The notes: generated from the letters alone by a model not told the origin. A stretch of 64,000 bases of DNA from Glycomyces amatae (GCF_020991375.1 NZ_JAJLQZ010000002.1:186001-250000); one strand, 5' to 3'; positions 34,926 through 46,374 are shown, counted from the first letter of the stretch. A program made the numbers and translations.

Positions 34926-36065
34926 TCAGGAGACGAGGGCGCGGGCGACGGCCGCGGCCTTCGCGTCGGCTTCGGCGACTTCGGCCTCGGGGTCGGACCG
35001 CCAGGTGATGCCGCCCCCGGCCCACAGGTGGGCCCGCGTCGCGTCGAGGGCGAGGGTCCTGATGGTCACCCCCAGGCGCACCGCGCCCGCCCGCGCGAAC
35101 CCGAACGCGCCCATGGCGGGGCCCCTGCCGACCGGTTCGAGGCCGCCGACGAGGTCGAGCATCGCCAGTTTCGGGGTGCCGGTGACCGACCCGGGCGGGC
35201 ACGTCGCCCGCAGCAGGTCCGCCAGGCCGGTGCCGGGCGCGAGTTCGGCGGTGACCGTGGACTCGGCCTGCCACAGGTCGGCCCAGCGCTGCAACCGGAA
35301 CAGGCCCTCGACGGCCACGGTGCCGGGGACGGCGACCCGGGCGAGGTCGTTGCGGCCGAGGTCGACGATCATGACGTGCTCGGCGCGCTCCTTGACCGAG
35401 GAGAGCAGCCCGGTGCGGCCCTCGGGGGTCGCGGGCGCGGTGCCCTTGATGGGGCGGGTGGCCGCCCGGCTCCCGTCGACGGTGAGGAAGCACTCGGGGG
35501 AGCCGGAGGCGACCAGCCAGTCCTCACCGGACAGGACGCCGCCCCAGGACGCGCCGGGGACGCCCGCGACGGCGGCGGCCGCGGCGGCGGGGTCGCCGGT
35601 CCACGGGGCGCTGCGGTGGCCCACGACGTTGGCGACGTAGACCTGGCCGCGGCCGATGGCCTCCTGGACGGCGACGACCGCCTTGGCGTGGTCGGCGCCG
35701 GTCCACGACCGCCGCCACTCGGGGCCGAGGGCGAAGGGGCCGGGGGCGCGGCGTTCGCGGCGGGGCCCGTGCGCGTAGGCGACCAGGGCGAGGTCGGGGA
35801 CGGCCGGGACCGGACTGGCGGCGCCGGTCGCGCCGCCGATCATGGCCGCGCCGGCCGCGGCCGAGACCAGGAGCGCGACGCCGCACGGTTCGCCGTCGCC
35901 GTCGCCGTGGACGGCGGCGTGCCGGTCGCAGAAGGCCGCGGCGAGGTCGGCGGGGTCGCCGCCGTCGCCCACGCGCCATTCGAGCCGGTCGACCTCGACC
36001 AGGCGGTCGCGGCAGGCGGACGGGGCTCCCGCGGGGGACGCGGGGACGCCTCGGAAACTCGGCAT
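34926..36065 (-). CDS. pabB: Aminodeoxychorismate synthase component I (chorismate-binding enzyme)
   Basis: A 379-aa protein, short for PabB (usually about 450) because the N-terminal part is reduced. The chorismate-binding core is complete: RPIKGTAP, VMIVDLGRNDL, CPPGSVTGTPKLAM and the AFGFARAG stretch. The lysine of PIKGT distinguishes aminodeoxychorismate synthases from anthranilate synthases (PIAGT). It should make 4-amino-4-deoxychorismate for folate with a separate glutamine amidotransferase not seen here. Function is confident, exact start less so. Confidence 0.85.
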   Translation of the reverse strand: MPSFRGVPASPAGAPSACRDRLVEVDRLEWRVGDGGDPADLAAAFCDRHAAVHGDGDGEPCGVALLVSAAAGAAMIGGATGAASPVPAVPDLALVAYAHGPRRERRAPGPFALGPEWRRSWTGADHAKAVVAVQEAIGRGQVYVANVVGHRSAPWTGDPAAAAAAVAGVPGASWGGVLSGEDWLVASGSPECFLTVDGSRAATRPIKGTAPATPEGRTGLLSSVKERAEHVMIVDLGRNDLARVAVPGTVAVEGLFRLQRWADLWQAESTVTAELAPGTGLADLLRATCPPGSVTGTPKLAMLDLVGGLEPVGRGPAMGAFGFARAGAVRLGVTIRTLALDATRAHLWAGGGITWRSDPEAEVAEADAKAAAVARALVS

Positions 36066-36126
36066 GGGTCAAGTGTCGCCCAGGCGGGCCCGGCGCCCTG
36101 CGCCGAGTGGCCCACCTCACCGCTCC

Positions 36127-37791
36127 TCAGGCGCCGATGTCGGCGAGGACCCCGCCCTCGGCGGGCGCCTCGATGTAGGCGCCGCCGGTGGCCTCGGCCA
36201 GCAGCGCCAGGTTGTCGGCGTTGGCCGCGCCGAACCCGACGGTGTAGGCCTTGACCGGGCCGTCCGCCGAGGACAGCGCCGTGGCCGTCTCCTCGACCGT
36301 GGGCGCGCTCGCGGTGTCCTCCCCCGAGTTGGTCAGCACCACCACGACGTTGAGGGCGCCGTCGGCGGCGTGCTCGTTCATGTACTGGTAGGCCGCGACC
36401 AGGGAGTCGTAGAGCGGCGATCCGCCTTCGTAGGTGTCGTTCGCGGAGATCGCGTACAGGTCGTCGGTCAGCTGGCCGCGGTTCTCGTCGGACATCTCGG
36501 CGAGGTCGGTGACCGGGCGCCAGGGCCCGTCCTCGCCCGCGCCGACGCCGTACTCCCACAGCCCGGCCCGGTAGGTCGACTCCATGTCCTCGACCATGTC
36601 GACGGCCATGCGGATCGTGGCGTCGGCGGCGGTCACGTCGGCGCCGCCGTAGGTGACGGTCTCCTCGGCCGCGGCGCTCGACCGGTCGACCAGGAACAGG
36701 AGGTTGAGGTCCTGGCGGCCCGACTGCCACGAGCGGGTCGCCAGGCCGACCGCCTCGGGGGTGGTCTGGGCCAGCGCCGCCGCGGGGTCCTCGACCGGTT
36801 GCAGGTCGGCGTCGGTGAAGTCGGAGGAGGCCAGGAACTCGCCGAACCGCTCGGCGATCCCCGCGTCCGACTCGGAGACCCATCCCGCGCCGCCCAGGAC
36901 CATGTAGGAGGCCACCGCGCTCACGGCCGTGCCCGAGGGCGTCACCGGCACGAGCGGGTCCTCCAGGCCGGCAGTGGCGTTGAAGTCCTCGACCTGGTAG
37001 TCCAGGGCCGTGAGCACCTTCGCGGGGTCCGGGGCCTCGGCGTAGGCGCTGAGCTGCTCGGCGATGTCGTCGGTCATCGTCCCGGACTCGACCGCCGCCG
37101 AGTAGGCGGCCATGGCGTCCTCGGCGAACCCCCCGGCGCCGTCCGAGGTCGCGTTCAGCATCGACACCAGGCCCTCGGTGGAGGTGCGGGGGTTGGCCGC
37201 GCCCAGGGTCAGCGTCCCGTCCGAGACGCGGGCGAGCACGTCGGTCCACGCCGGCGGCTGGCCCCCCAGCCAGCCCAGCTCCGTCGCGGTCGACTCGGCG
37301 ACGGCCAGGACCGACGAGGCCTGGCCCAGCACCACCGGGTCGGCGCTGGCGTAGCCGGCGGAGGCCTCGTTCGAGGCGACCGAGGAGGCCCACGCCTGCG
37401 CGTCGGGCACCCACGCGATCGGCCGCTTGCCGAACGACTTCGCGTCCCAGGTGCCGGCGGTGATCCCCCGCGAGGCGTCGGCCGCGGCGACCTCGGTGAC
37501 CGCGACGCCCACGCACCGGCCGTCGACCTCCGGCTGCGTCGCCTCCCACTCCTGGGCGGCGTCCTCGACCGAGGAGAAGACGCCGGGGGCCGTCGCCACG
37601 GTCACCCGGAACACCTCGCCGGAGCAGCCCGACCGCAGGAGCGTCATGAATCCCCATGTCAGGCCCGAGGCGACGAGCACGCACACCAGCGTGATCACGA
37701 TCCAGGGGGCCACCGGCAGCTTGGAGCCGCCCTTCTTGCGCCGCCGACCTGTCCGGTGCGACTTCACCGCACGCGCAGTACCGAAAACCAT
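36127..37791 (-). CDS. Membrane-anchored substrate-binding-like plus von Willebrand A (VWA) protein
   Basis: A 554-aa protein with a basic cytoplasmic N-terminus, one membrane helix (about 28-52) and a large outside part. Residues about 60-350 look like an extracellular solute-binding domain (VTVATAPGVFSSVEDAAQEW, PIAWVPDAQAW). Residues about 360-550 form a VWA domain (LNLLFLVDRSSAAAEE, later VVVVLTNSGEDTA). The metal-site motif DxSxS appears as DRSSA, so the last Ser is missing and metal binding may be weak. The domain pair occurs in actinobacteria without known function. Confidence 0.8.
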   Translation of the reverse strand: MVFGTARAVKSHRTGRRRKKGGSKLPVAPWIVITLVCVLVASGLTWGFMTLLRSGCSGEVFRVTVATAPGVFSSVEDAAQEWEATQPEVDGRCVGVAVTEVAAADASRGITAGTWDAKSFGKRPIAWVPDAQAWASSVASNEASAGYASADPVVLGQASSVLAVAESTATELGWLGGQPPAWTDVLARVSDGTLTLGAANPRTSTEGLVSMLNATSDGAGGFAEDAMAAYSAAVESGTMTDDIAEQLSAYAEAPDPAKVLTALDYQVEDFNATAGLEDPLVPVTPSGTAVSAVASYMVLGGAGWVSESDAGIAERFGEFLASSDFTDADLQPVEDPAAALAQTTPEAVGLATRSWQSGRQDLNLLFLVDRSSAAAEETVTYGGADVTAADATIRMAVDMVEDMESTYRAGLWEYGVGAGEDGPWRPVTDLAEMSDENRGQLTDDLYAISANDTYEGGSPLYDSLVAAYQYMNEHAADGALNVVVVLTNSGEDTASAPTVEETATALSSADGPVKAYTVGFGAANADNLALLAEATGGAYIEAPAEGGVLADIGA

Positions 37792-37868
37792 GAGCTCACT
37801 CCTGGGGGGATCGTCGGCAGCCAGTGTAGAGCCAGCACGCCTGAGCGAATTTACGGCTCACGCGCATC

Positions 37869-37902
37869 GCGGCGGCCGGCCCCGCCCGGGACCGGCCGCC
37901 GC
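37869..37902. terminator. Hairpin terminator after gcvP
   Basis: Arms of 11 bases (GCGGCGGCCGG at 37869-37879 and its complement at 37892-37902) with a 12-base loop, directly beyond the gcvP stop and before the VWA gene. No T run. Confidence 0.6.
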
Positions 37903-37912
37903 GGCCGCGCGG

Positions 37913-40732
<2,820 letters not shown>

Positions 40733-40739
40733 GGGGTCT

Positions 40740-40784
40740 CCGGTGACAGTCGACGGCGGTTGCGGTCCCCTCGTCTGTCACCGG
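40740..40784 (-). promoter_or_regulatory. Expression-platform hairpin that can hide the gcvP ribosome site
   Basis: On the minus strand 10-base arms CCGGTGACAG (40784-40775) and CTGTCACCGG (40749-40740) pair; the second arm runs into GGAGA, the gcvP ribosome site, eight bases before the ATG. This suits translational control by the aptamer upstream. Confidence 0.6.
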
Positions 40785-40813
40785 CTCGGGCCGGCTTCAG
40801 AGCGGCCAATTCC

Positions 40814-40900
40814 GGGCGGTCCTGGTACCTGAGAGTTTGAAGCGAGGGACTTGCCCCTTCGGTGCCGTGGAGCGCATGTGGCCCACGATCTCTCCCGCCC
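40814..40900 (-). ncRNA. Glycine riboswitch aptamer upstream of gcvP
   Basis: The minus strand shows the conserved core of the family: GGGAGAGA, then CACCGAAGGGGCAA, then AAACTCTCAGGTACCAGGAC, closed by a P1 stem of GGGCGG (40900-40895) and CCGCCC (40819-40814). One aptamer is clear; no good second aptamer is visible between it and the gene, so it is a singlet. High glycine is expected to turn on gcvP. Confidence 0.9.
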
Positions 40901-40928
40901 GGTTTTCCGGCTCTGCGGCCATGGTAGG

Positions 40929-41474
40929 TCAGGAGGGGGCCGGTCGGCGACCGGGCAGGTCCCCGGTGTGGCGCGCGCGGGGCTGCTCGGGCGCGTGCGC
41001 GCGCGCGGGGGCCTCGCCGGGGAGGGTCGCCAGGCGCCCCATGACCTCGGTGACGGTGGTGCGGACGGCGATGCCGAAGACGCCCTGGCCGCCGCGCAGG
41101 AGCTCGATGACCTCGCCGGCGGAGCGGCACTCGTAGACGGTGGTGCCGTCGGACATGAGGGTGATCTCGGCGAGGTCCTTGACGGCGCGGCAGCGGAGGG
41201 CCTCGACGGCGGTGCGGATGTTCTGGAGGGAGACCCCGGCGTCGAGGAGGCGTTTGATGACCTTGAGGACGATGATGTCGCGGAAGGAGTAGAGGCGGTT
41301 GGAGCCCGAGCCGGAGGCGGGGCGGACGCTCGGCTCGACCAGGCCGGTGCGGGCCCAGTAGTCGAGCTGGCGGTAGGTGATGCCGACGACGTGGCAGGCG
41401 GCGGTGCCCCTCCAGCCGCGGATCTGGCTGGGCGGGACGACCGGCCGTCCCGCGGCTTCACTGTGGGCGTCCAT
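40929..41474 (-). CDS. MerR-family regulator, ortholog-like to Rv1830 (ResR/McdR)
   Basis: A 181-aa protein from the ATG at 41474. The winged HTH is GITYRQLDYWARTGLVEPS followed by RLYSFRDIIVLKVIKRLLDAG and a NIRTAVEALR helix. Both the sequence and its place between the bifunctional nuclease and gcvP match Rv1830 of Mycobacterium tuberculosis, a regulator linked to growth and cell division. The C-terminal tail is basic and proline-rich. The glycine riboswitch lies just beyond its 3' end. Confidence 0.88.
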   Translation of the reverse strand: MDAHSEAAGRPVVPPSQIRGWRGTAACHVVGITYRQLDYWARTGLVEPSVRPASGSGSNRLYSFRDIIVLKVIKRLLDAGVSLQNIRTAVEALRCRAVKDLAEITLMSDGTTVYECRSAGEVIELLRGGQGVFGIAVRTTVTEVMGRLATLPGEAPARAHAPEQPRARHTGDLPGRRPAPS

Positions 41475-41596
41475 CGCGACCTCCGCGCACCGTCGGTTAC
41501 GGAGGTGAGCGTAACCGCCCGACCCTCCACCATGGGCTGAACGAGAGAAATGCTCTATGGGGACGCGGATGCTCCCCCGGCAGGTCGCGAGGGGTG

Positions 41597-42067
41597 TTAT
41601 CGGCCTTCTTCGAAGTCCTCGGGGGTGACCTCTTCGAGGAACTCGCGGAACTTCTCCACTTCGTCCTCCTGCGTGTCGGGCAGGACCACGCCGGCCTCGT
41701 CGAGGACGGCGTCGTCGCACCAGATGGGCGCCTCGGCGCGCAGGGCGAGGGCGATGGCGTCGGAGGAGCGCGAGGAGACGCGGGTGCGCCCGTCGAGGAC
41801 GAGCTCGGCGAAGTAGACCGTGTCGCGCAGCTCCGTGATCTCCACGGCGGTGAGGGTGACGTCGAGGGCGTCGAGGACGTCCCGCATGAGGTCGTGGGTG
41901 AGCGGGCGGGACAGCTGCACGTCCTGCTGCTGGTAGGCGATCGCCGCGGCCTCGACGGTGCCGATCCAGATCGGGAGGTAGCGGTGGCCGTCGGCCTCTT
42001 TGAGCAGGACCACCGGTTGGTTGCTCGGAAGTTCCACGCGGACCCCGACTACGGTCATCATCCGCAC
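41597..42067 (-). CDS. Bifunctional nuclease family (DUF151) protein, Rv1829-like
   Basis: A 156-aa protein. The GTG at 42067 is favoured because GGAGG lies 7 bases upstream. Family hallmarks: VGVRVELPSNQPVVLLKEADG, RYLPIWIGTVEAAAIAYQQQ and the RVSSRSSDAIALALRAEAPI stretch. Plant relatives have DNase and RNase activity, but for actinobacterial members the role is unknown. The C-terminal tail is acidic. Position matches Rv1829. Confidence 0.88.
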   Translation of the reverse strand: MRMMTVVGVRVELPSNQPVVLLKEADGHRYLPIWIGTVEAAAIAYQQQDVQLSRPLTHDLMRDVLDALDVTLTAVEITELRDTVYFAELVLDGRTRVSSRSSDAIALALRAEAPIWCDDAVLDEAGVVLPDTQEDEVEKFREFLEEVTPEDFEEGR

Positions 42068-42196
42068 CGGTTCGCCTCCAACGGGTTGCCGTCCTTGATG
42101 CCGGACCCGCCGCGGGTCGCCCCGGGGCGGGTCCGAGACTGTCAGCCTACTCGCCGGCGGCGCGCACCGGGCGCGCCAGGCGCTTCGGGCGCCCGC

Positions 42197-42634
42197 CTAC
42201 GCGGCGGCCGGCTTGGGGCCGGAGACGAACACCAGGCGGAACTTGCCGATCTGGACCTCGTCGCCGTTGCCGAGGCCCGCGGTCTCCACCCGCTCGCGGT
42301 TGACGTACGTGCCGTTGAGGCTGCCCACGTCGCGGACGGTGAACCCGGCCGCGTCCCGGTGGAACTCGGCGTGGCGCCGCGAGACCGTCACATCGTCCAG
42401 GAAGATATCGGAGTCGGGATGCCGCCCCGAAGTGGTCACCTCGGTGTTGAGCAGGAAACGCGCGCCGGCGTTCGGGCCACGGCGGACGACCAGCAGCGCG
42501 GTGCCCGCCGGCAGCGAGTCGGCCAGGCGGGCGGAGTTGAGCTCCGCGTCGACCTCGCCGCCCTCCTGCAGGGCGGACAGGTTCATCGTGGCCGTCACAT
42601 CCGGCGGAGGGAACTCGTCATTCGAACGCGTCAT
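42197..42634 (-). CDS. garA: FHA-domain signalling protein, GarA/OdhI-like
   Basis: A 145-aa protein. The C-terminal FHA domain is very conserved: TSGRHPDSDIFLDD, VTVSRRHAEFHRD and VGSLNGTYVNRERV, with the phosphothreonine-binding Arg, Ser and Asn. GarA/OdhI regulates 2-oxoglutarate dehydrogenase and glutamate metabolism when unphosphorylated. The N-terminal ETTS phosphosite of the mycobacterial protein is replaced by DVTATMNLS (T14, T16), so kinase recognition may differ. It lies directly downstream of gcvH. Confidence 0.9.
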   Translation of the reverse strand: MTRSNDEFPPPDVTATMNLSALQEGGEVDAELNSARLADSLPAGTALLVVRRGPNAGARFLLNTEVTTSGRHPDSDIFLDDVTVSRRHAEFHRDAAGFTVRDVGSLNGTYVNRERVETAGLGNGDEVQIGKFRLVFVSGPKPAAA

Positions 42635-42668
42635 GGATTGCCACCTTCTACAAGTCTGGACCCTCTGG

Positions 42669-43046
42669 TCACTCCGTAAGCTTCGCATACGCACCGGCGT
42701 CGAGCAAAGCGGTGAGCGAGCCGGCATCCTCGACCTCGATGTCGAACATCCAGCCCGCCGCATAGGGGTCGCTGTTCACCAATTCCGGGGATGCAGACAA
42801 TTCGTCATTGCGTGCAAGAATCTTACCGGTCAACGGAGCGTACACGTCGGAGACGCTCTTGGTCGACTCGACTTCGCCGACCACGTCACCTGCCCGAACC
42901 TCGGTGCCCGCCTCCGGAAGCTGGACGTATACGACGTCGCCGAGCGCGCTCTGCGCGAAGTCGGTGATGCCGATGCGCACGACGCTCCCGTCGCGCTCTT
43001 CGACCCACTCGTGCTCCGCGGTGTAACGCAGTTGCTCCGGAATCAC
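42669..43046 (-). CDS. gcvH: Glycine cleavage system H protein
   Basis: A 125-aa protein with the lipoyl-lysine site in VESTKSVSDVYAP, the N-terminal RYTAEHEWVE and the C-terminal DPYAAGWMFDIEVE. It carries the aminomethyl group between GcvP and GcvT. It stands before garA on the same strand and is probably co-transcribed with it. Confidence 0.96.
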   Translation of the reverse strand: MIPEQLRYTAEHEWVEERDGSVVRIGITDFAQSALGDVVYVQLPEAGTEVRAGDVVGEVESTKSVSDVYAPLTGKILARNDELSASPELVNSDPYAAGWMFDIEVEDAGSLTALLDAGAYAKLTE

Positions 43047-43167
43047 CTGGCGCTCCCCTCTGAGAAACCCCGCCGGGCGGCGGGTCGGACGCCCATGAAC
43101 CTATCGCCCGGCCCGGCGCGGTTCGCGCCGGGGCCGCGGCGGCGTGATCACCGCGCCCGGAGCGGGC

Positions 43168-43779
43168 TCAGGCCGTGACGGTCGGCCGGGCCCGCCCGGC
43201 CCGCATGAGCCCGGCCGCCTGGCGCAGGTAGACGGCCGCGGCCAGCCAGTACAGGCCCAGGCCCCACCAGGCCAGGGCCCAGCCCAGCGGCTGCGCCCAC
43301 GCCTCGGCCGCCTCCACCGTGCCCAGGACGAGCGCCGGGAACGAGGTGAACACCACCGTGGTGGCGCATTTGCCGAGGAAGTGCACTTGGGGCGGGGCGT
43401 ACCCGTGCCAGCGCAGCACGATCACGAGGGAGACCATCACCGCCTCGCGCAGCAGCACCGCGGCGGTGAACAGCCACGGCAGGAGGCCGATGAAGGTGAG
43501 CAGCAGCAGCGAGCTGAGGATGTAGAGCCGGTCGACGAACGGGTCGAGGAGGCGCCCGAGCTTGGAGACCTGGTTGAGGTGGCGGGCCAGCTGCCCGTCG
43601 ACCCAGTCGGTGCCGCCGCCGACGGCCAGCACCACAGCGGCCTGCCAGTAGTACTGGGTGGCCAGCAGGAGGTAGCAGAACAGCGGGATGCCGAGCAGCC
43701 TGACGGCGGTGACCAGGTTGGGCCACGTCCATACGCCCCAGCCGGGAGGTGCGGGCGGCGCTGCTGCTGACTTGCTCAA
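43168..43779 (-). CDS. pgsA: CDP-alcohol phosphatidyltransferase (PgsA-type)
   Basis: A 203-aa protein with five to six membrane helices. The catalytic motif D-x2-DG-x2-AR-x8-G-x3-D-x3-D is complete (TDWVDGQLARHLNQVSKL followed by GRLLDPFVDR). It joins a CDP-lipid to an alcohol such as glycerol-3-phosphate or inositol phosphate at the membrane. In mycobacteria pgsA2 (Rv1822) lies near gcvH/garA, supporting the symbol at family level only; the exact alcohol is not known. Confidence 0.85.
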   Translation of the reverse strand: MSKSAAAPPAPPGWGVWTWPNLVTAVRLLGIPLFCYLLLATQYYWQAAVVLAVGGGTDWVDGQLARHLNQVSKLGRLLDPFVDRLYILSSLLLLTFIGLLPWLFTAAVLLREAVMVSLVIVLRWHGYAPPQVHFLGKCATTVVFTSFPALVLGTVEAAEAWAQPLGWALAWWGLGLYWLAAAVYLRQAAGLMRAGRARPTVTA

Positions 43780-44110
43780 GGCGGTCCTCTCGGCGGACCC
43801 GGTCTCGTGGGGAGGCCGGGCCCTGGGTAGGTCTCCTCTCGCCCGCCGGTGCGGCGAGCGGTCTCCGAGGTCAAGAAGATGGTCGATGCGGTGGGTGTAC
43901 CCGCATTCTAACCGCAGACTCCGACATCCGTATCCCGGAAATTCGCGCGGCCGATCGGGCGGGCGGCGGGACCGCGCGCGGGAACGGCGAGCTGGGGCCC
44001 AAGGCGGTCGGTCCTCTCAGGAGGCCGCCCGGCGCGGGGGCCGCGGCGAAAAGTGACAGGAAACAACCCGGGCCGGTCCTGGACCGGCCCGGGCCGCTGC
44101 CGTGCCCTAG
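43780..44110. other. Intergenic region upstream of pgsA, with terminator
   Basis: No gene seen. It contains the pgsA promoter region and, at its far end, the terminator of the next minus-strand gene. Frames across it are arginine-rich shadows. Confidence 0.55.
44067..44093 (-). terminator. Terminator of the 209-aa membrane protein gene
   Basis: Arms of 13 bases (CCCGGGCCGGTCC and its complement) almost touching, so a few bases open to form the loop; on the minus strand it is followed by TTGTTTCC. It lies 18 bases past the stop. Confidence 0.75.
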
Positions 44111-44740
44111 CTAGGCGGGCGGTGCGCCGGGGATGAACGTCTGCGGCTCCTCCTTGCGGAAGTACGCGTTCGCGGAGGGGACCGCGAGCAGGACGATGAC
44201 CGCGACGGCGCCGAGCGTGCCCAGCACCAGGACGCCGTAGCTGGCGACGGCCGTCCAGGCCGGGTAGGCGCCGTTCACGGCGTCCATGAGCGCCTGCGCG
44301 TCGAGGCCCTCGGCGCCGCCGGCGGCCTCGATCCCGGCCTCCATGAACTGGGCGGCGAACAGCTGCGTGACGGTGATGAAGCCCCCGCAGACGAGCACCA
44401 GGGGCTGCACGACCCAGGTGACGACCCGGGAGGGCCGGTTCCCGGCGCCGTTGAGCAGCGCCAGGACGATGATGAGCGCGGCGGCGGCGATCGGCGCGTA
44501 CGCCGCGATCCCGTTGCTCTCGAAGGTGGTGCCCTGGGGCAGGTCGGACATGGCGTGGCCCTGGGCGGCGAGCTCGTCCTCGGCCGCGGCCTGGGCGTCG
44601 GCGCCGTAGAGGAGGCCCGCGACGGACTGGGCGATCAGGAACACGGCGAGCAGGATCTGGATCCACACCGCGGTCGTGACCGTTCCGGGGCGGGTCCTGG
44701 CGGCGGCGGGGGGTTCGGATGCGGGGGGCGGCATGGACAT
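44111..44740 (-). CDS. Hypothetical membrane protein, four helices
   Basis: A 209-aa protein with a proline-rich cytoplasmic N-terminus and helices at about 25-45, 78-98, 105-130 and 168-192. The loop between helices 1 and 2 carries GADAQAAAEDELAAQGHAM and is probably outside. No family is recognised. A good ribosome site (GGAGG-like, rc of CCTCC at 44744) precedes the ATG. It looks like a single-gene unit with its own terminator. Confidence 0.65.
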   Translation of the reverse strand: MSMPPPASEPPAAARTRPGTVTTAVWIQILLAVFLIAQSVAGLLYGADAQAAAEDELAAQGHAMSDLPQGTTFESNGIAAYAPIAAAALIIVLALLNGAGNRPSRVVTWVVQPLVLVCGGFITVTQLFAAQFMEAGIEAAGGAEGLDAQALMDAVNGAYPAWTAVASYGVLVLGTLGAVAVIVLLAVPSANAYFRKEEPQTFIPGAPPA

Positions 44741-44897
44741 GGGTTCCTCCGTGTGGGTTCACGTTCGGCGTCCGCGGCGGCCGGGCCGCCCGCGCACCGC
44801 GAGCGGCCGGACCGTCACCCACACGCTAGCAAGCATCGATGACCGTCGCTCGAAGGAACACCGGTCCTTCTCAAGGGCTACACGGGGAGTCCCCGCA

Positions 44898-45488
44898 CTA
44901 CTCCTCTCGGGCGAGGCGGCGCCGGTGCACGGCCACGGCCGCGCCCACCAGGCAGCCGCTCATCGGCACGACCAGGAGCCACAGCGCCCACGAGCCGACC
45001 GCCCAGATCGCGACGCCGCCCAGGAGGATGCCGGTCCCCGAGAGGTCGTCGCGGGTCCGCCCGAGCGCGGCGGCGAACAGGGCCCGCCACCGCTCCCCCG
45101 GCGCCCACGCGGCCGCGGCCCGCAGCAGGACGGTGGCGGCCAGGGCGGCGACCAGGAACGTGGCCGCCGCCAGGCCCGAGCGGCCCGGCACGCCCTCCTG
45201 GGCGAGCACGACGAGGTTCAGGAGCAGGACGAGCGCGGCGCCGATCATCGCCAGGCCGACCCGCCACGATTCGCGCAAGGCGGTGCGGAGGTCGGCCCAG
45301 AACGAGGCCAGCGTCGTCGACTCGCCGGAGGCGTACGCCGCGACGTGCCGCGAGGCCGCCGCGAGGGCGGCCGGGACCGTCACGACCGGCAGTGCGGCGA
45401 GGCAGACCCAGACGCCGGTCAGCAGGCATTCGGCGAAGAGCGCGAACCCCTCGCCGAACGCCTGCCGCCGTCTGGCCACGACCGCCAC
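44898..45488 (-). CDS. YesL-like (DUF624) membrane protein
   Basis: About 196 aa from a GTG at 45488, two bases past the stop of the ABC permease. It has about six hydrophobic helices and the YesL pattern FALFAECLLTGVWVCLAALPVVTVPAALAAASRH. YesL proteins are commonly encoded with CUT1 carbohydrate ABC transporters (as in the Bacillus rhamnogalacturonan locus) but the role is unknown. Position completes an SBP-permease-permease-YesL unit. Confidence 0.75.
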   Translation of the reverse strand: MAVVARRRQAFGEGFALFAECLLTGVWVCLAALPVVTVPAALAAASRHVAAYASGESTTLASFWADLRTALRESWRVGLAMIGAALVLLLNLVVLAQEGVPGRSGLAAATFLVAALAATVLLRAAAAWAPGERWRALFAAALGRTRDDLSGTGILLGGVAIWAVGSWALWLLVVPMSGCLVGAAVAVHRRRLAREE

Positions 45489-45489
45489 G

Positions 45490-46374
45490 CTAGCCCTTGA
45501 CACCGGAGGTCGCGATGCCCTTGATGAGGAACTTCTGGAAGACCAGGAAGAACAGCACCACCGGGATCAGCGAGAGCAGCGTCATCGCCATCATGCCGCC
45601 GTAGTTCGAGACGCCCTCGGTGTTGTTGTACGACTGGAGGAGCCGCGGCAGCGGGAACTTCTCGATCTCGTGCAGGTAGATCAGCGGGCCCATGAAGTCG
45701 TTCCAGGACCAGATGAACGTGAAGATCGAGGAGGTCACGATCGCCGGTCGCAGCAGCGGCAGCATGATCGAGAAGAAGATCCGGAAGTGCCCGGCCCCGT
45801 CGATCGTCGCCGCCTGGTCCAGTTCGCGCGGGATGCCGCGCAGGAACTGCACGTACATGAACACGAAGAACGCGTCCAGGCCGAGGAACTTCCCGATGAC
45901 GAGCGGGAAGATCGTGTTGACCACGTCCATCTCGGAGAAGATCAGGTACTGCGGGATGAGCATGACCTGGCCGGGCAGCAGCAGCGTCGCGATGACCACC
46001 GCGAACATCGCCTTGCGGCCGGGGAACTCCAGGCGGCCCAGGGCGTAGGCGGTGATCGAGCACGAGACCACGATGCCGACCACGGACAGGGCCGCGATCA
46101 CGAACGAGTTCCAGAAGAACCGCCACAGCGGAACCCCGGCCATGCCGTCGAAGGCGGCGGTGAAGTTGTCCCAGGTGATCGAGGTGGGGATGGGCGAGAT
46201 GTTGGTGAGGATGTCGGAGTTCTCTTTGACCGAGGCGGTCAGGACCCAGAAGGCCGGGTAGAGGACGACGACGAGGACGGCCAGGAGCGCCACGTGCCAG
46301 ACGAGGGACTTGACGCGTTCGGCCGGGGTGCGCTTGCGCCGCGGGATGACGCGGGGGGCTGCAGTGGCGCTCAT
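45490..46374 (-). CDS. Carbohydrate ABC transporter permease (MalG/CUT1)
   Basis: A 294-aa protein with six membrane helices and the ATPase-contact EAA-like loop (ELDQAATIDGAGHFRIFFSI). It ends FLIKGIATSGVKG, typical of MalG-type permeases. The ATG overlaps the stop of the upstream permease by four bases. The pair forms the membrane channel for an oligosaccharide; no ATPase gene is nearby, so a shared MsiK-type ATPase is expected. Confidence 0.93.
   Translation of the reverse strand: MSATAAPRVIPRRKRTPAERVKSLVWHVALLAVLVVVLYPAFWVLTASVKENSDILTNISPIPTSITWDNFTAAFDGMAGVPLWRFFWNSFVIAALSVVGIVVSCSITAYALGRLEFPGRKAMFAVVIATLLLPGQVMLIPQYLIFSEMDVVNTIFPLVIGKFLGLDAFFVFMYVQFLRGIPRELDQAATIDGAGHFRIFFSIMLPLLRPAIVTSSIFTFIWSWNDFMGPLIYLHEIEKFPLPRLLQSYNNTEGVSNYGGMMAMTLLSLIPVVLFFLVFQKFLIKGIATSGVKG

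Noticed and set aside
44852-44894. Small inverted repeats after the YesL-like gene as a terminator
   Set aside because: GAAGGA/TCCTTC and GGGGA/TCCCC stems are short with poor loops; not strong enough to list as a feature.
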